From Caldifarciminota bacterium (GTDB lineage: Bacteria > WOR-3 > Hydrothermia > UBA1063 > CAJXJZ01): a DNA stretch of 11,127 nt. Within the stretch, counting starts at the first letter, position 1. The number at the start of each line of letters is the position of its first letter. This document shows, piece by piece, positions 1-6,816 of the stretch. The DNA is taken from NCBI GenBank assembly GCA_027073945.1, contig JALTEL010000102.1, positions 1 through 11,127 of the forward strand, read 5' to 3'. A program made the translations under genes and the position numbers. Under the pieces are notes generated by a model. The model was not told the DNA's origin and did not search any database. It was given only the letters and a program-made list of their open reading frames with translations.

Positions 1-63
1 TGGTATGTATATGAGAGAAAGTATATGAGTGTCCTGAATGAATTGTTGAGTGGCAAAAGATAA
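1..63 (+). CDS. C-terminal tail of a protein starting left of the window
   Basis: The first frame reads 20 sense codons from the window edge to a TAA at 61-63; the other two + frames hit stops within about 30 bases. The tail (starting WYVYERKYMS, ending ELLSGKR) is an amphipathic helix. This pattern, an aromatic near the start followed by a helix ending in a Leu-Leu-x-Gly-Lys type motif, is common at the C-terminus of family 4 glycosyltransferases, but 20 residues cannot establish the family. The gene would be convergent with the tRNA. I see no convincing hairpin terminator between 64 and 194, which is simply AT-rich. Confidence 0.45.
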   Translation, partial: WYVYERKYMSVLNELLSGKR

Positions 64-194
64 TTATATATGATTTGAAGAGATAAGCTTTTTCCTTTTT
101 ATACAGGCTGAGATGTTAATCGTTCAAATAAATATTAGTGGGGATTGTATATATTAGAATTGTCATATTTAATAATTTAATACAAACGAAATCA

Positions 195-268
195 TGGCGG
201 CGCAGGGATTCGAACCCCGGACACGTGGATTATGATTCCACTGCTCTAACCAACTGAGCTACGCCGCC
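195..268 (-). tRNA. tRNA with anticodon CAT, probably elongator tRNA-Met
   Basis: On the minus strand the sequence folds as a complete cloverleaf. The acceptor arm is GGCGGCG paired with CGCCGCC. The D arm contains AGCTCAGTTGGTTAGAGC. The anticodon stem GTGGA/TCCAC encloses the loop ATCATAA, and the T arm contains CGGGG-TTCGAAT-CCCTG. The discriminator base is A and no 3' CCA is encoded, so the cell must add it. Anticodon CAT could mean elongator Met, initiator Met or lysidine-modified Ile2. The G-C first pair argues against an initiator, and the GGCGGCG acceptor resembles many bacterial elongator Met tRNAs. An Ile2 identity is not excluded. Confidence 0.95.
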
Positions 269-277
269 AGTTGTAAT

Positions 278-306
278 ATTTTAAACCACATAACACGTAT
301 AGTCAA
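278..306 (-). promoter_or_regulatory. sigma70-type promoter of the tRNA
   Basis: Reading on the minus strand, TTGACT (306-301) is followed by a 17-bp spacer and TAAAAT (283-278). Five of six bases match consensus in each hexamer. Transcription is predicted to start near 271, about 3 nt before the mature tRNA 5' end at 268, so the precursor would have almost no 5' leader. Confidence 0.75.
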
Positions 307-380
307 ATAACAAGGAATATAAATAAATCGGCATTTTTCATCTAAGATTTTTGTCAATTAGACTGTTTAGCACTTATTAC

Positions 381-409
381 TTGATTAAATGGGAAGGACA
401 AATTAAAAT
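381..409 (+). promoter_or_regulatory. Likely sigma70-type promoter of the dehydrogenase gene
   Basis: TTGATT (381-386) and TAAAAT (404-409) are separated by 17 bp. The predicted +1 near 416 gives a leader of about 21 nt that contains the ribosome binding site. The -35 is weak (4 of 6), while the -10 is the same hexamer as in the tRNA promoter. An alternative, TTGTCA near 352 with TATTAC near 376, is possible but less good. Confidence 0.5.
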
Positions 410-424
410 TTTAATAAATGCAAA

Positions 425-430
425 AAGGAG
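425..430 (+). promoter_or_regulatory. Ribosome binding site of the dehydrogenase gene
   Basis: AAGGAG lies 6 nt before the ATG at 437. It fixes this ATG as the start and shows that the organism uses canonical Shine-Dalgarno initiation for at least some genes. Confidence 0.8.
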
Positions 431-436
431 TGTAAA

Positions 437-1528
437 ATGGGAGATTATGTGCGAGTCAATATAGATGGACTGCATAAGTTCGTATCGAATGTATTTCTCA
501 AATTAAATGTTACTGAGGAAGATGCGGGCATTGTTGCAGATGTGCTGATAAGGGCAGACAGAAGAGGAATAGAATCTCATGGCGTGGCAAGATTAACACG
601 TTATATAAACGGCATTAAGAATGGGATAATGAACCCGCGTCCTTCCATAAAAACCCTGAAAGAGACACCTGTTTCATTGCTTGTTGATGGGGATGCAGGC
701 CTTGGCCAGATTGTGGCGTATAAAACTACAAAAAGGTGTATTGAAAAAGCGAAGGATGCCTATATGTGCTTTGCAGCGATTCGCAATTCAAATCACTATG
801 GAATTGCTGGATACTATTCCCTGATGGCGTATGAAAGTGGACTTGTAGGTATATCCATGACAAATTCTGCACCGCTTGTAGTTCCTACAAACGGCAAGGA
901 TGCTGTGCTTGGTACAAATCCCATAAGTGTTGCAGTTCCTGCAGGGGAACAGGTGCCGTATGTGCTGGATATGGCAACGAGCACTGTCCCAAGGGGAAAA
1001 CTTGAGGTATACAATAGGAAGGGGAAAACTATCCCTTCTTCATGGGCAACTGATGCTAATGGGAATCCAACGACAAATCCTGCGGAAGTACTTGAGAACC
1101 TGCTTTCAAGAGCAGGAGGTGGATTGCTCCCACTCGGAGGTGGTGAAGAAGAAACAGGCGGACACAAAGGTTATGGCTTGTCCCTCCTTGTTGATATTGC
1201 AACTGGTGTTTTTTCTGGTGGATCCTTTGGTCTTCGGGTTTATGGTAAAAAAGGTGCGCCCCCGGATGTTTGTCATTTTATAGGGGCAATGAGGCCGGAT
1301 ACATTCGTTGAGGAAGATGTTTTGAAGAATCAAATGGACTCCCTTGTGAAAATGCTGAAAGAATCACAGAAAAGAGAGGGGAAGGAACGGATTTATATTC
1401 ATGGGGAAAAAGAATTTGAGAATGAAAAAAAGAACAAAGTAACAGTGCCGCTCTATATTAAAGTTTATAAGAGTCTTGAAGATGTAGCTAAAGAATTTGG
1501 AATTCAGGCACCTTCGGCTATGGAGTAG
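437..1528 (+). CDS. Ldh2-type NAD(P)-dependent malate/L-lactate dehydrogenase family protein
   Basis: This 363-residue protein matches the Ldh2 family (malate, lactate, ureidoglycolate and sulfolactate dehydrogenases) in length and motif order. These are cytosolic 2-hydroxyacid oxidoreductases with a fold unrelated to the classical Rossmann LDH/MDH. Visible family motifs are RRGIESHGVARL (42-53), RNSNHYGIAGYY (116-127), LGTNPISVAVP (158-168), DMATSTVPRGKLE (178-190), SSWATDANGNPTT (201-213), the Gly-rich LLPLGGG (230-236) and GGHKGYGLSLLVDI (241-254). The C-terminal GE-x-E plus VPL region (323-338) is also typical. The substrate cannot be read from sequence; malate or lactate oxidation is the default expectation. 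It has its own promoter and a good AAGGAG site. It is followed by 100 bp of AT-rich DNA without a clear terminator, so it is probably monocistronic but could read into the next gene. Confidence 0.93.
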   Translation: MGDYVRVNIDGLHKFVSNVFLKLNVTEEDAGIVADVLIRADRRGIESHGVARLTRYINGIKNGIMNPRPSIKTLKETPVSLLVDGDAGLGQIVAYKTTKRCIEKAKDAYMCFAAIRNSNHYGIAGYYSLMAYESGLVGISMTNSAPLVVPTNGKDAVLGTNPISVAVPAGEQVPYVLDMATSTVPRGKLEVYNRKGKTIPSSWATDANGNPTTNPAEVLENLLSRAGGGLLPLGGGEEETGGHKGYGLSLLVDIATGVFSGGSFGLRVYGKKGAPPDVCHFIGAMRPDTFVEEDVLKNQMDSLVKMLKESQKREGKERIYIHGEKEFENEKKNKVTVPLYIKVYKSLEDVAKEFGIQAPSAME

Positions 1529-1609
1529 TATAGAATTTGATATTATTATAAATATCGGCTGTTAATAGGGATATCGTGCATTTGGGATTTATAGTTAGTT
1601 TTAAGAAGT

Positions 1610-1640
1610 TGATATATAATAGATTATTGTGATATATAAT
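1610..1640 (+). repeat. 11-bp direct repeat flanking a start codon
   Basis: TGATATATAAT occurs at 1610-1620 and again at 1630-1640, exactly 20 bp apart. The GTG start of the propeller gene at 1629-1631 overlaps the start of the second copy. Each copy contains TATAAT. The spacing is close to two helical turns, so it could be a tandem operator or a duplicated -10 element, but short AT-rich repeats also arise by chance. Confidence 0.6.
1615..1620 (+). promoter_or_regulatory. Candidate -10 box giving a near-leaderless propeller gene
   Basis: A perfect TATAAT is followed 9 nt later by the GTG at 1629. The predicted +1 near 1627 leaves only about 2 nt of leader. No good -35 is present: the hexamer at 17-bp spacing is TAGTTA, 3 of 6. 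An in-frame TAG at 1620-1622 rules out a longer N-terminus, and no Shine-Dalgarno sequence lies at the right distance. Confidence 0.4.
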
Positions 1641-3029
1641 TTCTTTGATTTTTGCCTTAAAGGGGATTATCTATTTTATACATCGGACATTGATGGTACA
1701 GCTTCCCTTTATAAGATGAATATAAAAACAGGGGTAGAAGAAAAAATCCTTGAGAATGTTATTTATTTTAAAATGTTTGGCAGGGACATATATTTCGTTG
1801 GCATGAGTGCCTTTTCCTATTTTAATGGCATAGAACAAAAGGAATTATTAGGACATGTGAATCCATCTGTATTTATGTTCAATATTGTGCCTTTTAGTGA
1901 TTATATTTTGATTGGTGATAGGGGGATAAAAAAGGAGCTGTTTTTCCTGCATAAAGGCAATGGTGAACTTGCAAATGCACTGCCAAAAGAGCGATATGCG
2001 GATATTGGTTTTAATGAAACAGGTCATGAATTCTTTTATACAGTTATGGAGGAAGACCAATACTCTTCTTTTATATTTTCAAGACTAACAGGGAAGAGAT
2101 ATGCAGTCGGCTTTCCTGATAAAGGAGGGGTGAAGGATCTCTATTATTTATCCGATAAATTTGTATTATTTAATCAATATAATAATGAGGCAAATAGCAT
2201 GTACATACAGGACAGAAGAAGCGGGAATACAAAAAAGCTTATTGAGATAAAGGGGAAAATTGAACAGCCGAGGTTTGTAGATAGTGCGCATATTGCATAC
2301 CTGAAAGAAAATGCTGGAGGGAAAAGTTTGGAAGTATTAGAATATGAAAGAGGGAATTCCACGGGCATCATGAGATACGGTTTTGTTGAAAAATTTAAAA
2401 TTTACAGAGAAAGCAACAATGCTGTTATGCTGCATTCTTCTGCGCTTGAATCTCCTTCGCTCAAATTGATTAATAGTGAAGGTGTACTTAATTTGAAGGA
2501 TGGAGAAGAATTAAAAAATCAAGGATTTAAAAAAGAAACAAACGTGAATTTGCTTGGTTTTCCATATTATGATAGTTTTAATCCGCTTGCAGCATATCTT
2601 ATAGAAAGCGGCTTTAAAATCAGTTATACGGACACACTGCAAGGTGTACATAATGGTATTTTAATCTACCGCTCCGGTCCTGATGTGATAGATGTACTGA
2701 AAATTGCTGCAAATAATACCAAACTCAAGGCACTTGTTATTCTTAATAGCAGGGTTGGTTTCACAACTTATTCCATTAAAACTGATGATTTTATAGATGA
2801 TATATTGACTTCTTCACAATTAAATTTCCTTGATAATATAAAAATCCCTGTTCTTATTATATATCAAAAAAGGGTTGAACTATCAAGTCTTTTCAAAAAC
2901 AATGATACTTATAAAAGCAAGGATTTTACTTTTTACGGTGTTGACGTCAATAATATGCTCTTCAATAGTACTTATAGGAAAAAGGTTCTACACACAATAG
3001 AAGATTTTATTGATGAAATTGAAAGATAA
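1629..3029 (+). CDS. Beta-propeller protein with a degenerate S9-type alpha/beta hydrolase domain
   Basis: Residues 1 to about 300 look like a TolB/DPP-IV-style propeller. Repeated strands follow the pattern KGDYLFYTSDIDGTASLY (11-28), RDIYFVG (52-58) and DSAHIAYLKEN (218-228), each blade pairing a DG or SG turn with an aromatic-rich strand. Residues 305-466 follow the S9 hydrolase layout: an opening strand and aromatic stretch (LLGFPYYDSFNPLAAYLIESGF), a strand before the nucleophile turn, the NIKIPVLIIY strand (403-412), and a final helix FIDEIER. The catalytic residues seem lost. The elbow reads ILNSRVGF (371-378) without GxSxG, YQKRVE replaces the usual HG-x-x-D, and no His follows where the catalytic one is expected. 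There is no signal peptide, so it is probably cytosolic. GTG is the only usable start after the stop at 1620-1622. The gene overlaps the kinase-like gene by 17 bp, suggesting coupled translation. Function is unknown; a binding or scaffolding role is an inference. Confidence 0.75.
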   Translation: MIYNFFDFCLKGDYLFYTSDIDGTASLYKMNIKTGVEEKILENVIYFKMFGRDIYFVGMSAFSYFNGIEQKELLGHVNPSVFMFNIVPFSDYILIGDRGIKKELFFLHKGNGELANALPKERYADIGFNETGHEFFYTVMEEDQYSSFIFSRLTGKRYAVGFPDKGGVKDLYYLSDKFVLFNQYNNEANSMYIQDRRSGNTKKLIEIKGKIEQPRFVDSAHIAYLKENAGGKSLEVLEYERGNSTGIMRYGFVEKFKIYRESNNAVMLHSSALESPSLKLINSEGVLNLKDGEELKNQGFKKETNVNLLGFPYYDSFNPLAAYLIESGFKISYTDTLQGVHNGILIYRSGPDVIDVLKIAANNTKLKALVILNSRVGFTTYSIKTDDFIDDILTSSQLNFLDNIKIPVLIIYQKRVELSSLFKNNDTYKSKDFTFYGVDVNNMLFNSTYRKKVLHTIEDFIDEIER

Positions 3030-3750
3030 CAAATTCATACTTTTAATAGGTGGTTTTGACCCGACATTGAGTGCGGGTACTGGCAGGGATATTTCAGTGC
3101 TCAAAAAAAGAAAGGCAAAAGTTTTGTCTGTATTAACATCGCTTGTTCCTCAGAATACCTGCAGGGTTTTAAAGGTAAACGAAGAGGACCTGTTCAGTCA
3201 GTTTCAAGCTATAGAACAGGAGAACTTTAACATAAAGATTGTTAAAATTGGTCTTGTGATTAATAGAGAACAGTTGAATATTATAAAGAGTTTTTTAAAA
3301 AAATGGAGAATTCACAGTGTTTTTGACCCTATTATGTCATCCACAAGTGATAGCAAGTTATCAGAGTTGGAGGCAAATGACGTTGTAGACTTTGCAGAGG
3401 CTACGGGCAGTTTGATAACACCAAATAAAAAAGAAGCGAGAATAATATTTGGTAAGCATGTGACAGACGAATTGAGAGCACACCGATTCCCTGCAATTAT
3501 AACAGGATGGACGAAGACCAATGGGTATGTGGGAGATCTTATCTATGACAGGGGCATTAAAATAAGAAGACATCGTATACTTGGAGATTCTGACATACAT
3601 GGTCTGGGGTGTACCTTTTCCACACTTATCTCGCTTTATATTTCAAATGGTTATAAACTTCAGGATGCTTACACGCAGAGCATAAAAGAGCTGAAGAAAG
3701 AAATTAAGTGTAGTACACTACCTGGCAGGTGCCAGAGAATATTCTATTGA
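3013..3750 (+). CDS. Divergent ThiD-like (hydroxymethylpyrimidine kinase family) protein
   Basis: The 245-residue protein follows ThiD motif order. GGFDPTLSAGTGRDI (13-27) aligns with the GSDPSGGAGIQADL substrate loop, and VLTSLVPQNT (40-49) aligns with the TALTAQNT segment. FDPIM (104-108), LITPNKKEA (134-142) and HGLGCTFS (196-203) follow; the last is the anion-hole motif with the catalytic-type Cys at 200. Length is close to that of ThiD (about 260). Departures are Leu for Thr in the usual GTGC, Gly-Arg for Gln-Ala in the substrate loop, and ITGWTK (163-168) where ThiD normally has VKGGH. It may therefore phosphorylate something other than HMP or HMP-P. The start is taken at ATG 3013, with AGAAG at 2999-3003 nine nt upstream; an in-frame TTG at 3010 is an alternative. 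It overlaps the propeller gene, so the two are co-transcribed. No other thiamine gene is in the window. Confidence 0.75.
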   Translation: MKLKDNKFILLIGGFDPTLSAGTGRDISVLKKRKAKVLSVLTSLVPQNTCRVLKVNEEDLFSQFQAIEQENFNIKIVKIGLVINREQLNIIKSFLKKWRIHSVFDPIMSSTSDSKLSELEANDVVDFAEATGSLITPNKKEARIIFGKHVTDELRAHRFPAIITGWTKTNGYVGDLIYDRGIKIRRHRILGDSDIHGLGCTFSTLISLYISNGYKLQDAYTQSIKELKKEIKCSTLPGRCQRIFY

Positions 3751-3753
3751 TTT

Positions 3754-5103
3754 TTAAATAAAGTATTGCGAAGGGTCTATGCCAAATTTCCATGGAGATT
3801 CGGCTTTGATAATGAATTTTTCCGAGTGTGAAAGATCCAGCATTTCAGTCTCTTTTTCATTGCCTGATGAATCTCTTATCACAAGAACCAATGGCCTGTC
3901 AATAGTTTTTTTATCCTTGGGTTGACCTATAACAATGGCCCATTCCCCTGTATTGAGTATTACAAGAGTTCCCATAGGATATATCCCAAGTAAATTAACA
4001 AAGTATTTTACTAAAATAGGGTCGAACATTTTCCCGGAGCCTGAAATAATATGTCTTAAGGCTTCCGACGAAGACATAGGAACAGGACTGTAAACCCTTG
4101 GAGTGGTGACCGCATCATAGAAATCTGCGATTCTTATTACTCTTGCATGTATGCTCTGCTGGTCCATTTTGAGGAATTCAGGATAACCTGTTTTGTCGTA
4201 ATTCCTCTGGTGTTCAAGTGTGCCTATAATAACATTTGCCGTGTCTTCTGTCACGCCTATAATTTGAGAAATAATCTCAACTCCCTTGATAGGGTGTGTC
4301 CGTATAATATCCCATTCTTCGGGAGAGAGAACAGATGGTTTGCTTACAATATCTTTTGGTAGGGACGCCATACCTATGTCATGAAGTAGAGCGGCCTGGC
4401 CAAGACTCAAGAGCTCACTTGTCTTTAGCCCCAGTCTGACTCCGACAGACAAACTCATTATAGCGACATTTACCGAGTGATTATAGAGATATTTATCATA
4501 GTTTTTGACAACGGTTAGTCCGAGAAGAAGAGATTCGGATGTTTTTAGCGTATCTATTAAGTAGTAGACACCAACACTTAACCTGCTTCTTAATTTATGA
4601 CCTTCTGGTATGGCGGATATTTTTTTGACAAGGTCAATAGTCTCAAAATAAACGGATTTAACACGTTGCTTTGGGTCAACAATTTCACCTTTCTTGATTA
4701 TGGGCATGACAGAGATACTCTCGTCAAGCTTCATATCCCTCAATTTTTCTTCGATTTGTTCTTTTTTGAGACCATCTATGTTCAGAATCCTGAGAAAGTC
4801 AATCAACATATTTTCCGTAAGCTTTTTCTTTATTGAAAATCCCCCGATATCCCTTCTTTCAAACAATTGCATAATACTCTTAAGATGCTGGAAGTTTAGC
4901 GCATTAATTCGTATCCGCTCGCCTCCGAGATATATATACCAATTTTTCATTACCATGCTGAATTCCCCCTGGTCAAGTTCGGAGTCAATTGAGTCAAGTA
5001 AGCGCTCAATGTTCTTTTTAATTAGAGGATGGTCTTCGTTGTATAGACTTACGCTTTTTAATGTTGAAAGAAATAGCATAATAAAAGAATCTGGTCTATT
5101 CAT
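3754..5103 (-). CDS. HD-GYP-type phosphohydrolase with a variant active site
   Basis: The 449-residue protein has three parts. Residues 1 to about 140 form an N-terminal domain also seen in the neighbouring 567-residue protein. An HD-GYP domain spans about 195-370. A small beta domain at 371-449, beginning YPMGTLVILNTGEWAIV, is a usual C-terminal extension of this group. HD-GYP landmarks are NHSVNVA (208-214, H209), LLHDIGMASLP (239-249, HD at 241-242), THP (269-271), GYP (306-308), IADFYDAV (325-332) and FDP (360-362). HD-GYP enzymes typically hydrolyse c-di-GMP or related cyclic dinucleotides. Here the segment before GYP reads EHQRNYDKT instead of EHHERxDGS, and HDIGK is HDIGM, so metal content and substrate are uncertain. 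No membrane segment is visible. It is the last gene of the operon; its ATG overlaps the upstream stop by 8 bp. Confidence 0.9.
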   Translation of the reverse strand: MNRPDSFIMLFLSTLKSVSLYNEDHPLIKKNIERLLDSIDSELDQGEFSMVMKNWYIYLGGERIRINALNFQHLKSIMQLFERRDIGGFSIKKKLTENMLIDFLRILNIDGLKKEQIEEKLRDMKLDESISVMPIIKKGEIVDPKQRVKSVYFETIDLVKKISAIPEGHKLRSRLSVGVYYLIDTLKTSESLLLGLTVVKNYDKYLYNHSVNVAIMSLSVGVRLGLKTSELLSLGQAALLHDIGMASLPKDIVSKPSVLSPEEWDIIRTHPIKGVEIISQIIGVTEDTANVIIGTLEHQRNYDKTGYPEFLKMDQQSIHARVIRIADFYDAVTTPRVYSPVPMSSSEALRHIISGSGKMFDPILVKYFVNLLGIYPMGTLVILNTGEWAIVIGQPKDKKTIDRPLVLVIRDSSGNEKETEMLDLSHSEKFIIKAESPWKFGIDPSQYFI

Positions 5104-6799
5104 TTTTCAAATTCTCCTTATTTTCCTTTGAGTTCATGACTTCTTCACACATTTTTTTGATTTTTCTGTTTCCATGGGAGAGACCAGCTATTAAAATCTT
5201 ATCAGACTCTGTATTTTTTGTGTTTGCAAGTGTCATAACAAGAAGCTTCTCTGTTTCAAATAATTTTTTGTCCCCGAAGATTTTTTGGAATATGTTCCTT
5301 TTTCTGGATATAATTGCTTTGAGTTCCTCATTTATTTCGTCATCATTCAAATTTATGGCAGAGGAGAATAGCATTTCCTTTTCAACAAATATATAATCAT
5401 CCAATTCCTTGTCTCTCAGTTTATCAAGTATTATCTTTTTCAATCTCTCTGGACTGTTTTTTATAAATAGTTGGTAGGCAAGCAGTCTTATATTCTCATC
5501 ATCGTCATAGAAAAAATCGGTGGCAGACTTCATTGCCTCTTCAAATTCTGTATTTACAAGTGATATTAGAACGGCTTTTTTAATATCAAGATCTTCTGAT
5601 TCCTTAAAAGTTGAGATTTGACCTATCGACTCTCTGTTTTTTAATTTCCCCATAACTGTTATCGCTGCTATTATCTGGTCTTTGTACTGAGGCTGCAAAG
5701 GCAATTTTAAGAAGTTTTCTATGTGCTGAGGTTTTATTCCGTCAATATGTGCAATGCCATCCATAACGGCGTTTTTCACATTGCTCTCTTTAATAGTTTT
5801 TATTTTACTCATCATTAACGATATCGCATTTGGCAGCATAAAAGATATGAGCTCTCTTATCTGAGGCGGTTTGGCTTGCAGGTCAGGGTTAAACATATAT
5901 GTAATAGTTTCATTTGAACCCAATCTTTTGAAAATTTCCATAAGATGATTGTACTTATCCCGGTTTTCAACTTTGAATTGCTCTGCATAAACTCTGAGGA
6001 GCTTTAATATCTCAATCGCTCTTTTAAAATTACCTTTTGAAAGCATAAGATATATATATTCCTCAATAGAGACTAACATTTTGGAATAGGACTCTATGTC
6101 ATCTTCAAAATTCAGGATTGTTAACAGATATGTAATTGCCTTTGCAACGGTATCCACGGACCGTTCTTTTTCTATCTCAGATTTCATTTGTTTCTCTTCG
6201 TCTTCTGTTATATTCACTATTTCTCTTGCCTGCAGAACAATTGGAATCTCTGTCTGGGAAAGCGAATCTTTTTCTTCTTCTTCTATAGGTTCCCCTGTAG
6301 GCTCTATTTCCTTTTTTTCCATAACTTCCTCAAAGGTATCGGGAACATTAAAGTCCTCGTCTTTTATGTATTCTTCAGCCAGTTCGAAACGGAAACTCTC
6401 CAGATTTTTTGAACCAATAAGAGGGATTAAAGCATATCTGTCATTGTCAAGGATATCCTGTTGCGAAATAGCTTCCATAAACTTTTTCAATTCAATGTGG
6501 GTTATAGTGGGCTTTACTATTATACCTCTCAGGCCTCCTCTGTACATTGTCCATGCAATGTTGTCGGCTTTTTCCCCTTCTTCATATACAATACTTCCAG
6601 AAGTGTCCAGTAAACGTTTCTCATCAATTACAAGGTTAAGTTCGGGCTTCCATTTGAAGAGTTCGCGTGTTTTCTCCCACAACTCTCTTAAGAAAATCTT
6701 CGGCACTTCATGTCCCTCGGGATACATTTTAAAGGCTTTATAAGCCTTACCAAATGCCCTGGCAAATTCTTTCAGCTTTTCAATATATTCTACTTCCAT
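5096..6799 (-). CDS. HEAT-like helical protein sharing an N-terminal domain with the HD-GYP protein
   Basis: The 567-residue protein has no catalytic motif that I recognise. Residues about 13-112 align by eye with the start of the HD-GYP protein: a KMYPEGHE motif (24-31) opposite SLYNEDHP, an LNLVIDEKRLL strand (54-64), a TMYRGGLRGIIVKP segment (84-97) and a helix ELKKFMEAI (103-111). An acidic linker follows (about 145-180, rich in Glu and Asp). From about 215 the protein is almost entirely helical. The section from about 330 to 560 shows paired helices of HEAT-repeat type, for example ESNVKNAVMDGIAHI and DENIRLLAYQLFI. No signal peptide or membrane segment is seen. AGGA at 6808-6811, eight nt before the ATG, is the likely ribosome binding site. 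It lies 17 bp after the cyclase gene and overlaps the HD-GYP gene, so it is probably a scaffold or adaptor in the same pathway; that role is inferred. Confidence 0.8.
   Translation of the reverse strand: MEVEYIEKLKEFARAFGKAYKAFKMYPEGHEVPKIFLRELWEKTRELFKWKPELNLVIDEKRLLDTSGSIVYEEGEKADNIAWTMYRGGLRGIIVKPTITHIELKKFMEAISQQDILDNDRYALIPLIGSKNLESFRFELAEEYIKDEDFNVPDTFEEVMEKKEIEPTGEPIEEEEKDSLSQTEIPIVLQAREIVNITEDEEKQMKSEIEKERSVDTVAKAITYLLTILNFEDDIESYSKMLVSIEEYIYLMLSKGNFKRAIEILKLLRVYAEQFKVENRDKYNHLMEIFKRLGSNETITYMFNPDLQAKPPQIRELISFMLPNAISLMMSKIKTIKESNVKNAVMDGIAHIDGIKPQHIENFLKLPLQPQYKDQIIAAITVMGKLKNRESIGQISTFKESEDLDIKKAVLISLVNTEFEEAMKSATDFFYDDDENIRLLAYQLFIKNSPERLKKIILDKLRDKELDDYIFVEKEMLFSSAINLNDDEINEELKAIISRKRNIFQKIFGDKKLFETEKLLVMTLANTKNTESDKILIAGLSHGNRKIKKMCEEVMNSKENKENLKNE
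5114..5119 (-). promoter_or_regulatory. Ribosome binding site of the HD-GYP gene, inside the preceding gene
   Basis: AAGGAG on the minus strand lies 10 nt before the ATG at 5103 and within the last codons of the HEAT-like gene. It supports this start codon and coupled translation across the 8-bp ATGAATAG overlap. Confidence 0.7.
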
Positions 6800-6816
6800 A
6801 TCTGTTGTCCTATATT

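Noticed and set aside
195..268. CRISPR array, insertion sequence or integration site near the tRNA
   Set aside because: No repeated copy of the tRNA 3' end, no terminal inverted repeats and no transposase or integrase genes are present in the window.
814..1167. Minus-strand and alternate-frame open frames inside the dehydrogenase gene
   Set aside because: They are shadows of a gene whose family motifs run unbroken through this region; the products are Ser/Pro-rich without motifs.
1539..1556. Inverted repeat GATATT-ATTATA-AATATC after the dehydrogenase gene, considered as a terminator
   Set aside because: The stem is all A/T but one pair and is not followed by a T-run. Such repeats are expected by chance in AT-rich spacer.
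3722..3735. Hairpin CTGGC-AGGT-GCCAG near the end of the kinase-like gene, considered as a terminator
   Set aside because: The stem is only 5 bp, the T-tract comes about 15 nt later on the + strand, and there is none on the minus strand.
4694..5131. Open frame on the + strand opposite the start of the HD-GYP gene (145 codons)
   Set aside because: It is antisense to a supported gene and spans the gene junction. No ribosome binding site or domain pattern.
6096..6743. Long open frame on the + strand opposite the HEAT-like gene (215 codons)
   Set aside because: Its translation is Ser- and Phe-rich low-complexity sequence typical of the antisense of a Lys/Glu-rich helical protein. The minus-strand gene has domain motifs and operon context.
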